The translations under genes and the position numbers were made by a program. A DNA stretch of 64,000 nt, taken from positions 1 through 64,000 of the forward strand of contig JARBJD010000270.1 in the NCBI GenBank assembly GCA_033064195.1, read 5' to 3'. The notes under the pieces are model-generated. The model ran no database searches. It was not told where the DNA came from and saw nothing but the letters and a program-made list of their open reading frames with translations. Every line of letters starts with the position of its first letter. Position 1 is the first letter of the stretch. This document shows, in pieces, positions 12,414 to 20,149 of the stretch. This DNA comes from Blattamonas nauphoetae (lineage: Eukaryota > Preaxostyla > Oxymonadida).

Positions 12414-13418
12414 ATGAACACACGACAGATCAACGCATTGGTGGATAGGTTACTGAATTGCACACAACACTCTAAAGAGAAAATATTCAATGTCAAGTTC
12501 AATAGAACCAACACTTTACCAGTATATGATGTCTATGATTCACATGGAGAGTATGTTGCAAACGATGAGACATATTTTGAGGATTGGTTTAATGGAGGTC
12601 TCTCTCCAAAGTTAACTATTTCAGATGGAACAAAAGTAGTCTCACAGTTTCTGATTGAATTCTTGGGAAAACGTTTTAGTGATTGGAGATGTGAAAAAGC
12701 ATACAAGATGTATAAAGAATATCATCGAAAGTACAATCAGCAAGTGACACCAATTCTCTCACCACGGATTCGAAGGCCTGCAGAGGCAAGACCAATACCC
12801 ATTCCAGTGCAAAGACCAATAGCAATAGAACCACCTGAATATCTAATTATTCCTGGACTGAAGAGAAACTTGAAATCAATGGGGTTTGAATATGAATATC
12901 CAATGAAGGAGAGGAAGTTCGAAGAGGATGATGAGGATGATGATGATGATGATGATGAAGATGATGATGATGAAGATGACATTATACCAATTTCACAGAT
13001 GCAGGATCCAATAGAGAGAAATCCCTTCTTCACACCAACCGTGTTCAACCACCCAGTGAGGGAGATCAGACAGAATGAACCGACGACACAGCAAGTGCTC
13101 AATAAGTTGGCACAAATGAAAGGATTGTTTGATCATCAACAGAGAAACGATTCAGAAGATGAACAGATCAAAGCTGAGAACTCAATAATGAATAATCTAA
13201 AACATATGGAACACTTCATTACCTCACACATTCTGGATGCCAATAAAATGAACAGAGACACATTTATTCGAGCCTCGATTAACAAAACTATTGCGAACGA
13301 TGATCTTAACTTCATACTGACTCACACAAAACAAATCCCATTCGGAGGAAGATCATTTCAGGATTGGTATGAGGAATATGATCATAGATGGAGTGCTGCA
13401 CATCCGAGGAAAATCTAG
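12414..13418 (+). CDS. Polinton protein with acidic tract, unknown function
   Basis: The product is 334 residues. It has an N-terminal domain of about 120 residues ('YFEDWFNGG', 'FSDWRCEKAYKMYKEYHRK'), a Pro/Arg linker, an Asp/Glu run at about residues 170-190, and a C-terminal helical domain ending near 'SFQDWYEEYDHRW'. N- and C-terminal parts both carry an F-x-D-W motif, so the protein may contain two related small domains. It sits between polymerase and integrase. Acidic tracts of this kind occur in DNA-mimic or chaperone-like proteins, but no function can be assigned. Confidence 0.7.
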   Translation: MNTRQINALVDRLLNCTQHSKEKIFNVKFNRTNTLPVYDVYDSHGEYVANDETYFEDWFNGGLSPKLTISDGTKVVSQFLIEFLGKRFSDWRCEKAYKMYKEYHRKYNQQVTPILSPRIRRPAEARPIPIPVQRPIAIEPPEYLIIPGLKRNLKSMGFEYEYPMKERKFEEDDEDDDDDDDEDDDDEDDIIPISQMQDPIERNPFFTPTVFNHPVREIRQNEPTTQQVLNKLAQMKGLFDHQQRNDSEDEQIKAENSIMNNLKHMEHFITSHILDANKMNRDTFIRASINKTIANDDLNFILTHTKQIPFGGRSFQDWYEEYDHRWSAAHPRKI

Positions 13419-13439
13419 AGGGAAAAAGGAAGTGACAGA

Positions 13440-14405
13440 ATGAGAATTGATCAACCAATGATTCCTAAGACAACGGACAAAATTGTCTATCCTTTTCGAT
13501 CAAAGATGCAATTCATGTCGAAGGCAATCACTGGTGATCCACAGAAGACATCTGACAGAAAGGTTCCACAGAATTGAGATCGACCGTACTTCTCTCCCAA
13601 GTTTGGATCATGGGAAATTGATCTCGTTTTTATCCAATCACCAACGTCGAAAACAGTTCTACAGATTTACCTCTTCGCAATTAACATCAACACAAAATAC
13701 CTGGTTGTGATTCCTGTTCTGGATAAATCATGGAGCAAAGTCAAGACTGCAATCAATGATCTGATAAATCATCGTGGAGTTCATGTCAACAACATTCGAG
13801 GAGATGGTGAAGCAGCATGGACAAGTAGAGAAGCATCAGAGTTTTTCAAGGATCTGAATGTCAGTACATATTTCACAAGCTCACCATTCACTAATCATAA
13901 TCGAATAGTCGATCGAGTGATCAGAACAATCAGAGATGGATTCCAAGACAATGCGACACAGATGGCAAATCATTCACTGATGAATCAGATGGTTGAATAC
14001 TACAACATGACTCCTCATCGAGCGTACTGGAACAAGTTCACTCCACAGCAGGCACAAAACAATCGTGAAATTGAAGCACTGTACATCTCCAGTTGTGAAG
14101 AACAATTAAAGAACATCCAAAAGCAACAGACAACACAGATGTTATGGAAATACAAACCAGGAAATATTCTGTTGATTCATCTTGATCTGGACAAGACTGT
14201 TGCTAAGTTTCAGAAGAAGAGAAGGCAGTTTCAATTCGTGGGGAAATTCATCGAATACAAACACGGTAATGTGGTAGCTAAATTACTGAATGGTCTCACT
14301 TGTCTGTCAAAAGTTGTCTACGTTCCAATCCAACACACAAAGTTCCATGCAGACTCTATTGACGACTTAACTCCAGAGTTCATTGCGGAATTCGGTCTAT
14401 TCTGA
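13440..14405 (+). pseudogene. int: Polinton retroviral-type integrase region
   Basis: An rve-like integrase core is visible. 'SWEIDLVFIQ' carries the first catalytic Asp, 'IRGDGEAAW' the second, and the 'HNRIVDRVIRTIRDG' helix corresponds to the third acidic position. The phrase 'YYNMTPHRAYWNKFTPQQAQ' follows, as in Polinton and LTR-element integrases, and the C-terminal part ('GKFIEYKHGNVVAKLLNG') resembles a small SH3/chromo-like barrel. This enzyme would insert the element into host DNA. The locus is counted among the broken parts of the element. Position just after the polymerase block is usual for the family. Confidence 0.85.
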
Positions 14406-14411
14406 CCTCAG

Positions 14412-14441
14412 AACTTTGTTCGCTTTAATTTAGCGTAAGTT
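14412..14441 (+). terminator. Stem-loop after integrase region
   Basis: AACTT pairs with AAGTT, and inside it CGCT (14421-14424) pairs with AGCG (14432-14435) around TTAATTT. It begins seven bases after the integrase stop. A 3'-end processing or termination role is inference. Confidence 0.35.
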
Positions 14442-14455
14442 TAATAATGTTTCAG

Positions 14456-14474
14456 ATATTTTTATTTCTCTTAA
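14456..14474 (+). promoter_or_regulatory. T-rich start element
   Basis: ATATTTTTATTTCTCTTAA precedes the ATG at 14475 and fits the Polinton start signal. Confidence 0.55.
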
Positions 14475-14825
14475 ATGTCATCACTAAAGATATTAGAACC
14501 GTTTGATCCTGAGCAGAAAGAGTTCACAAACATCCACGACTTTCAGAGATACTTGGAGAAGAATAGAAAAGAACTGAATGAGTACACAACACAGAAACTG
14601 AATAGGATGATCCAAATTGATGGATACAGAATAACAAAAATAAGAGGTGAGATTGCACTGAGGAAACGATATGTTGATGCTTCCACTTCTCCTAATTCAC
14701 TATCGATTGATCAAAGATTATCAGACATTGAAGAATCAATTCGGACGCTGACAGACACTCTCAGCATGAGGCTTCGAAGTCTTGACGAGACCATTGGTAA
14801 CCTTCTACAAGAGCTCGCCGACTAG
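14475..14825 (+). CDS. Small coiled-coil Polinton protein
   Basis: The product is 116 residues. It begins 'MSSLKILEPFDPEQKEFTNI' and has two helical stretches. The C-terminal one (about residues 75-116, 'IDQRLSDIEESIRTLTDTL') has heptad-like leucine and isoleucine spacing. No known domain is recognised. It faces the packaging ATPase gene tail to tail, with a 41-bp tandem duplication between them. Confidence 0.65.
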   Translation: MSSLKILEPFDPEQKEFTNIHDFQRYLEKNRKELNEYTTQKLNRMIQIDGYRITKIRGEIALRKRYVDASTSPNSLSIDQRLSDIEESIRTLTDTLSMRLRSLDETIGNLLQELAD

Positions 14826-14904
14826 GCGAGAGCGACGCCTTTAGCTAGGTTCTCTGACCCTTCTAGGCGAGAGCGACGCCTTTAGCTAGGTTCTCTGACC
14901 CTTC
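14823..14904. repeat. Two 41-bp direct repeats with hairpins between convergent genes
   Basis: The unit begins AGGCGAGAGCGACGCCTTTA and ends TTCTCTGACCCTTCT. It occurs twice head to tail. Each unit starts with a small hairpin (AGGCG, seven-base loop, CGCCT). It overlaps the stop region of the coiled-coil gene and precedes the minus-strand ATPase stop, where a shared terminator or processing signal would be expected. Confidence 0.7.
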
Positions 14905-14908
14905 TGAT

Positions 14909-15736
14909 TCATCCTTCTTTGTTGATCTCTGTCAGAGCAACTCCATCAGTGTTGTATCGAAGAATGACTGCTTCACATTTTTGTTTTCGTTGATACACAT
15001 TCCAGAATTGTCGAATGTCAATTGGTGAGTTCAACTGAGGATAGACTCGACTGATTCGTTCTTTGTTGAATCCTCCAAAGATCCACATCGAATCAATGTT
15101 TGACTTCATGTCTGCTGACAAACTGAAGAGTTCATGCATCGTCAGAAAGAATGTGAATTTCGGTTGTCGATTCTCCAATAAAAGGTCCATCATTGTCATT
15201 CTATTTTTGGATGCTCTTCGTTCACCTAGGATTCGACGACAGTCATCAAGAAGGATAATCGTTTGGAGATTCTTAACTGAGAAGTCATCAATGTAGAGTG
15301 AGTCAAAGAGATCCTCTCTGCATTCATCAGTAATTCGATCTTGCCACTGATTGTCTATGATCTCTTCATACGCTGCTTTCGATTCAGAGAGTTCCAAGAG
15401 AAATGGAAGAGCATCATCGTATTTGACTTTCACATATGGAACGTTCAGTATTGGTTTGAACTTGTCGAATGTTGGATCAATGTTCTTATCAGTGACGAAG
15501 ACGAACAAGTGAAACAGTTCATTTCTGACCTGAACATTCTGGAGCTTGGCAACCTCTCGAAGAGCATTGAATGTTTTCCCACTTCCTCTATTTCCCACGA
15601 GGACATTGACACTATTGCGATTGAAATTCAGATCTGGATGTATTTGTGATTGCACTTCATGAGAAACATTCCGATTTGATGCTTCACTCAATTTAGCATT
15701 CACGTATGCTGTAAGTGATATTGGAGATTTCTTCAT
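14909..15736 (-). CDS. Polinton packaging ATPase (FtsK/HerA, A32-like)
   Basis: The product is 275 residues. It has a Walker A motif 'VGNRGSGKT' and a Walker B motif 'TIILLDDCR', followed by a glutamine and arginine-finger-like region ('ENRQPKFTFFLTMHELF'). This ATPase family pumps DNA into capsids in Polintons, virophages and large DNA viruses. The start is the first in-frame ATG ('MKKSPISLTAYVN'); the frame extends upstream without another ATG. It is transcribed opposite to its neighbours and shares a 63-bp upstream region with the gene at 15800. The length is close to other family members and the frame looks whole. Confidence 0.88.
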   Translation of the reverse strand: MKKSPISLTAYVNAKLSEASNRNVSHEVQSQIHPDLNFNRNSVNVLVGNRGSGKTFNALREVAKLQNVQVRNELFHLFVFVTDKNIDPTFDKFKPILNVPYVKVKYDDALPFLLELSESKAAYEEIIDNQWQDRITDECREDLFDSLYIDDFSVKNLQTIILLDDCRRILGERRASKNRMTMMDLLLENRQPKFTFFLTMHELFSLSADMKSNIDSMWIFGGFNKERISRVYPQLNSPIDIRQFWNVYQRKQKCEAVILRYNTDGVALTEINKEG

Positions 15737-15799
15737 TTGTGATTTAACTCTAATTAAAATATACTTTTGGTTTTTTTTTTTTTTGTGTGAAAACACACA
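15737..15799. promoter_or_regulatory. Divergent start region
   Basis: This 63-bp gap separates the ATPase start (minus) from the gene at 15800 (plus). It holds AT-rich sequence (TATATTTTAATTAGAG on the minus strand), a long T run, and TGTGTGAAAACACACA, which can fold into a small hairpin just before the plus-strand ATG. Confidence 0.5.
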
Positions 15800-16762
15800 A
15801 TGTCACAAAAGATAGTGTACGTTCAACCACAAAGAAAAGCAAAAGTGAAGAAACCAAGAATGAGATACGCAGCAGAGACTCAAGCAGCATTGAAACGAAT
15901 CTATGCCGACGATGATATTCAAACCAGACGCAATGATGCTCTGTGTAGTCTTCCATCAGCACGTGAGTATATTACAAGAACAGGACGAAATTGGACTGCG
16001 AAAATAGAACAATATGGACAAGTTCCTGATGTGATGGTCTACGATAATGAAACTGGAGATCTGATTGCAGTCAATGGTGCCATGCTAATTCCATACAACA
16101 GTATACCAGTTAAAGAGACATACTACGCCATGAATCCAACACCAGACATGCGAAGACAGAAACCATACACATCATTCAATCAAGAGAATGGAAGGAGAAT
16201 CAAAGCAGTACATCGGAATTTCCTCAAAAATGGAACATACGATTTGCCAACCAATTATCGAGACATCAGCTATGAAGAGATGAAGACCAAACGATCTCAA
16301 CAACCATATGCAATAATGAAGAGAGCTGTTGGTGAACACATGACAGACACATTGGGAATAACTCGTGCAAATCGAAGCAATCCAGCTGATCCCAGCAAGA
16401 ATGTGTTAGACAATATGGTGTTCAATTCAATTCAATCACAGATTGCATCACTGATGTGGGATCAATGGCTTCATGATCATGTTCAGGACTACAATCCCAG
16501 TATGAAACAAAAGAAAGCCTTCAAAGATCAGATTTATCCAGTGTTTCTCCAAATGATCACTCAAGATACAACGTATATATCGGAATACTGTACTCGCTAT
16601 TCAACTCACATATCAACAGAAGTTAATAAACTGAAAGCCAAAGCATTCAAAACAGTCACAGATGATGATATCAGTGGATTCCAATCTGAAATGCCTGGAT
16701 ACTATCGATTTGCACAGTTGGATAGTTCTGGAATGGGAAATTTAGATCGAGCAGAAATGTGA
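15800..16762 (+). CDS. Polinton structural-type protein, unknown
   Basis: The product is 320 residues with a basic N-terminus ('VQPQRKAKVKKPRMRYAAET'), a central region rich in Asn, Arg and Tyr, and a C-terminal 'PGYYRFAQLDSSGMGNL'. No catalytic motif is seen. The basic N-terminus and its place between ATPase and capsid genes suggest a virion-associated or DNA-binding protein. That is inference from position only. Confidence 0.65.
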   Translation: MSQKIVYVQPQRKAKVKKPRMRYAAETQAALKRIYADDDIQTRRNDALCSLPSAREYITRTGRNWTAKIEQYGQVPDVMVYDNETGDLIAVNGAMLIPYNSIPVKETYYAMNPTPDMRRQKPYTSFNQENGRRIKAVHRNFLKNGTYDLPTNYRDISYEEMKTKRSQQPYAIMKRAVGEHMTDTLGITRANRSNPADPSKNVLDNMVFNSIQSQIASLMWDQWLHDHVQDYNPSMKQKKAFKDQIYPVFLQMITQDTTYISEYCTRYSTHISTEVNKLKAKAFKTVTDDDISGFQSEMPGYYRFAQLDSSGMGNLDRAEM

Positions 16763-16780
16763 ATTTAAAAACATGAATAT

Positions 16781-16800
16781 ATATTTTTTATTTTTATAGA
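16781..16800 (+). promoter_or_regulatory. T-rich start element
   Basis: ATATTTTTTATTTTTATAGA lies just before the start of the gene at 16806. It is one of the clearest matches to the shared signal. Confidence 0.6.
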
Positions 16801-16805
16801 AAGTG

Positions 16806-17396
16806 ATGCAACCAATTCTAAGTTGTCAATTTACGAAACACACAAGTTCTTCTTCAGTACCAACATCAATCACCAACAATGTCATCATCGAGGATAGGAG
16901 CAAAGCTGGCGTAGATAATAGAGGATCGAAGATGGAGATGGAAAGAGTGTGCTCTGAACCTGTGGTATCCAATGAACGAGGTGCTTACGATCCACCACTG
17001 GAGACATATCCATCAGCACCAATTCAGAGTCGTTCCATTCCACTCCGAGAATACACTTCCAACATTTCAGCATTCAAAGATCAGCTCCTGCTCGTCTACA
17101 AGAATGCATTTGCTTGTGAAAAGAAACTACTGAATAATCTCATTGAACCATCAAAGAAACTGATCACAAACCAAAGTGATTTATGTGCTCTGATTGCGAC
17201 ACTCACTGGAATCAACGATGTGGTGATCGAATTGGATGACCTGTCTGATAAGTGCTTATGTCTGAATAAACTCCCAATCTTTCGAACAATATTCAAGATC
17301 CTTGTTGGAGGAAAAGACATGAGTATTGCCTCCAATGAAGCATACAACACTATTCTCAATTATGGCATTTCTCTGACGAAAGCAATACCCCGTTAG
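16806..17396 (+). CDS. Polinton protein of 196 residues, unknown
   Basis: The start chosen is the ATG at 16806, three bases after a GTG that would also keep the frame. The N-terminal half is low in structure ('SSSSVPTSITNNVIIEDRS'). The C-terminal half is helical and leucine-rich ('SDLCALIATLTGINDVVIEL'). No domain is recognised. It lies in the run of late-type genes ending with the capsid. Confidence 0.6.
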   Translation: MQPILSCQFTKHTSSSSVPTSITNNVIIEDRSKAGVDNRGSKMEMERVCSEPVVSNERGAYDPPLETYPSAPIQSRSIPLREYTSNISAFKDQLLLVYKNAFACEKKLLNNLIEPSKKLITNQSDLCALIATLTGINDVVIELDDLSDKCLCLNKLPIFRTIFKILVGGKDMSIASNEAYNTILNYGISLTKAIPR

Positions 17397-17402
17397 TGTA
17401 GA

Positions 17403-17418
17403 AATCTCTTCTGAGATT
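17403..17418 (+). terminator. Stem-loop after gene 16806-17396
   Basis: AATCTC pairs with GAGATT around TTCT, starting seven bases past the stop codon. Confidence 0.4.
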
Positions 17419-17448
17419 ATTTCCTCGTTAAAATTATAAATGAATTGT

Positions 17449-17467
17449 ATTTTTTATTTTTACATAA
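17449..17467 (+). promoter_or_regulatory. T-rich start element
   Basis: ATTTTTTATTTTTACATAA abuts the ATG at 17468. Confidence 0.6.
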
Positions 17468-17776
17468 ATGGCACCAGGAAGTTTCAACAAACTCAAAAAT
17501 ATAGGCAAGCAATTCTTTCAATTCATCAAACCTCTAGCTCCAACATTGCTTCAAGTTGGTGGTGGATTGCTCTCACAAACGAACAGTAAATTCGGACAAA
17601 CAGCAGGAGGAATACTCAATGGATTAGGTGGAATGATGGACGTTTATCAACAAAATAAGGCGATCAATCGTCAACAAAAACCGCAGATGATCGAGTACGA
17701 ACCTCCACGAAATGGACGATACTCCAATGATGATATGCCACTCTCGTCAAATTCCAAAATTCAATTCAAAGGATAA
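17468..17776 (+). CDS. Short hydrophobic minor-capsid-like protein 1
   Basis: The product is 102 residues beginning MAPG. It has a basic amphipathic start ('FNKLKNIGKQFFQFIKPL'), then a Gly-rich hydrophobic stretch ('LLQVGGGLLSQTNSKFGQTA') and a polar tail. The next gene shares the MAPG start and layout. Small proteins of this kind in adenovirus-like and Polinton particles act in membrane disruption or vertex packing, so a minor capsid role is a reasonable but unproved guess. Confidence 0.6.
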   Translation: MAPGSFNKLKNIGKQFFQFIKPLAPTLLQVGGGLLSQTNSKFGQTAGGILNGLGGMMDVYQQNKAINRQQKPQMIEYEPPRNGRYSNDDMPLSSNSKIQFKG

Positions 17777-17795
17777 TCATTCACTAGTATTCAAA

Positions 17796-17814
17796 TATTT
17801 TTATTTTTATTAAA
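17796..17814 (+). promoter_or_regulatory. T-rich start element
   Basis: TATTTTTATTTTTATTAAA abuts the ATG at 17815. Confidence 0.6.
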
Positions 17815-18150
17815 ATGGCACCAGGTTGGTTGTCAAAATTAGCAGCAGTTGGCAAAAACATACTCAGAGTTGGAGCTCCATTTCTGAATCTCATTCCCTT
17901 TGTTGGACCATTGATTTCTAAGGTAGCACAGACAGGAATTGAGATGATCCCAGATGTGAAGTCTGATCAGCAAATCCACGCAGAAAAGATGGCACAATAC
18001 GAGCAAGCGATCAATGAAGGAAACACAGCAGTTGCGAACAAACTCAGAGGGGAAATACTGAAACTAGAAGAAAAACTGAAACCAAAAGCAAAGAAACCAA
18101 AAAAGAAAAAGTCTCTCTCGAGGCTTCGAACCCTTTTGGGAAAAGAGTAA
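17815..18150 (+). CDS. Short hydrophobic minor-capsid-like protein 2
   Basis: The product is 111 residues. It begins 'MAPGWLSKLAAVGKNILRVG', a basic amphipathic helix, followed by a hydrophobic segment 'APFLNLIPFVGPLISKVAQ', a helical acidic/basic linker and a Lys-rich tail ('KPKAKKPKKKKSLSR'). The layout parallels the preceding gene, so the two may be ancient duplicates. The Lys-rich tail could contact packaged DNA. Membrane-active or core-protein roles are inference. Confidence 0.6.
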   Translation: MAPGWLSKLAAVGKNILRVGAPFLNLIPFVGPLISKVAQTGIEMIPDVKSDQQIHAEKMAQYEQAINEGNTAVANKLRGEILKLEEKLKPKAKKPKKKKSLSRLRTLLGKE

Positions 18151-18168
18151 ATGACAGTAACAATTATG

Positions 18169-18187
18169 TTTTTTTATTTTTGATAAA
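18169..18187 (+). promoter_or_regulatory. T-rich start element
   Basis: TTTTTTTATTTTTGATAAA abuts the ATG at 18188, the main capsid candidate. Confidence 0.6.
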
Positions 18188-20065
18188 ATGAACTCGCATA
18201 TAACACATCTGACAAACAAAAGAACTGGAGCATCATCATTGACTGGAAATACAACTGGATCAATCAAGTATACCAGAGATGACATTGGTCAAATACAACA
18301 ACAACTCATGTCTGAGCATCACATAAATTACCTTCTGAATGATGGGGCACACAGTACTTCGATTCAGGAATTGAAACCATCAGAGAACTCACGCTTCTAC
18401 AAAGGACAGGAAATAATCATTCCATTGACTGGTATTCAAGACATCTGTCAAATCGATGATTCCTTCATTACGTTCACGATGACAGCAACTCTGAAAGTCA
18501 ACAACTGGAAACAAACTGCAGGTAAAATTGGCTCGTACATGAATGAGAGGATATTCATATTCGTTGGACTCAAACATTCGGCATCAATCTTTCGTGACCT
18601 TCCTGTACTTCACAACAATCAGAGAATCATCAGCACAACAAACAATGATGTCTCAATGGAGTCTCACATATACAACATGATAAAACCAAAGAGTCAATTA
18701 GAGAATCGAAAACATTGTCACACACCTTGGCAAAATGCCTGGAATCATGACGAATCAGTCGCTGGTGTTTATATTCCACTTTCTGATTTCACAACGACGA
18801 CTGGAACAGGAGTGTTTCAAGACACAATCGATGTACCAATTCGTGTGTCAATCAATCTGGAAGATCTTCTCATTTTCTCAGGAATGACTGACTATCCTCG
18901 ATGTCTCTTTGGAGATCTGAAATTGAGTGTGCACATCAATGAAGATGCATTCGTTTGTTGTCCTGTAAATCCTGAACTGACTTTGAAAAATACACTCTCG
19001 AAATTGATCAGTGACCACACAACACAGTTACCACCCATCCGAAGTTCAATTGTCTATTGTAATCGTGATCGTCCAACCTTCCTTCCATATCTCGTCCCCC
19101 CATGTACAAAGAACTTCGTTCAAATCGGTCAATCATTTAAGATCATGGCAGTAAAACAAGATTGTGTATATACTAATCCGACTGGTATTACCTCGGAACC
19201 TTCCCCTGATGAACAATACATTTCTCTCAACATTATGGATTATCGCATTGATGACGTGTATTGCATGAGTTCTGGATACAAAATGAAGGAAATTGCGAAA
19301 GAGAATCTGAAGAAGATGTATCAGAATCGTCCAGGAACAATACCAGCTGAAAAGATCTCATTCTATCCATTTCAGAAAACACCGACTCCATCAGGAATTG
19401 ATTGTACTCAGCAAATGGTTCTCGTTAATGCCAAGGATATCATGCTTCTATTCCGTCACTACGATAATGAAGTCACATGTTTCCACAATCCAATGCAGAA
19501 GAATATCCAAGTGAATCTACTCAACAAATACTATCCAGAACAACCGACAACAACTATTGGAGCTCGTTTCTATCAGTTCGCATTATCAACTCTCAATCTC
19601 GATTCCTATCTAGCTGTTCCAGATGATTTGGAGCGATCACTTACAGATTCTCTCGTTGAAGAGAAACTCACTGGTGATCAGAATTATCCCAATGAGACAA
19701 TGACAAGAGTACGACCAATTCATGACAATTCTGATTTTCTTTTATGCTTCTCAACCCAGAGAAGTGGATGTCCAACAAACTGTAATGATTCGATCAGTTC
19801 CAGAGGTCAGAATGTTCCAGTCACTTTGAGATCTCAGCCAATTTATCAAGGAGTGATTGACACGTACTATAATGTTCTTGATCCAAGTCAAAAAATTCCT
19901 GAAAGAGATGGTATGATGACAACATTTACACATCCTCCAGCGCCTATTTTAGCAACAACTGCAACAACGTGGTGGGTAGTACGATACAGCAATGGTGAAC
20001 CAAAAGTTGAGTACTATCCTAATCACACACTGAAGGCGTTGCACAAAGATTTAGGAATCATGTAG
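18188..20065 (+). CDS. Polinton major capsid protein candidate (double jelly-roll)
   Basis: The product is 625 residues, the expected size for a double jelly-roll capsid protein. It is rich in beta-strand-like segments, and features such as 'FYKGQEIIIPLTGIQDICQ', 'PIRVSINLEDLLIFSG' and 'FGDLKLSVHI' fit the strand pattern of Polinton capsid proteins. The C-terminus 'WWVVRYSNGEPKVEYYPN' aligns by eye with the end of the next gene. The assignment rests on size, position after the minor-capsid-like genes and the pairing with its paralogue. A profile or structure search would be needed for certainty. The frame looks whole. Confidence 0.7.
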   Translation: MNSHITHLTNKRTGASSLTGNTTGSIKYTRDDIGQIQQQLMSEHHINYLLNDGAHSTSIQELKPSENSRFYKGQEIIIPLTGIQDICQIDDSFITFTMTATLKVNNWKQTAGKIGSYMNERIFIFVGLKHSASIFRDLPVLHNNQRIISTTNNDVSMESHIYNMIKPKSQLENRKHCHTPWQNAWNHDESVAGVYIPLSDFTTTTGTGVFQDTIDVPIRVSINLEDLLIFSGMTDYPRCLFGDLKLSVHINEDAFVCCPVNPELTLKNTLSKLISDHTTQLPPIRSSIVYCNRDRPTFLPYLVPPCTKNFVQIGQSFKIMAVKQDCVYTNPTGITSEPSPDEQYISLNIMDYRIDDVYCMSSGYKMKEIAKENLKKMYQNRPGTIPAEKISFYPFQKTPTPSGIDCTQQMVLVNAKDIMLLFRHYDNEVTCFHNPMQKNIQVNLLNKYYPEQPTTTIGARFYQFALSTLNLDSYLAVPDDLERSLTDSLVEEKLTGDQNYPNETMTRVRPIHDNSDFLLCFSTQRSGCPTNCNDSISSRGQNVPVTLRSQPIYQGVIDTYYNVLDPSQKIPERDGMMTTFTHPPAPILATTATTWWVVRYSNGEPKVEYYPNHTLKALHKDLGIM

Positions 20066-20067
20066 AG

Positions 20068-20082
20068 ACTCCCATCGGGAGT
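20068..20082 (+). terminator. Stem-loop after capsid gene
   Basis: ACTCCC pairs with GGGAGT around ATC, two bases past the stop codon. Confidence 0.45.
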
Positions 20083-20130
20083 TCGAAGCCTCTGGCGAGA
20101 CAAAACAGTAAAAGAAAATAATGATATTGT

Positions 20131-20149
20131 ATTTTTTATTTTTCTATAA
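20131..20149 (+). promoter_or_regulatory. T-rich start element
   Basis: ATTTTTTATTTTTCTATAA abuts the ATG at 20150. Confidence 0.6.

Noticed and set aside
12737-13102. Minus-strand Ser-rich frame
   Set aside because: It is the shadow of the Asp/Glu tract in the plus-strand Polinton gene at 12414-13418.
18111-18130. GGCTTCGAACCC as a tRNA T-arm
   Set aside because: It is inside a Polinton coding region and no acceptor, D or anticodon stem can be formed around it.
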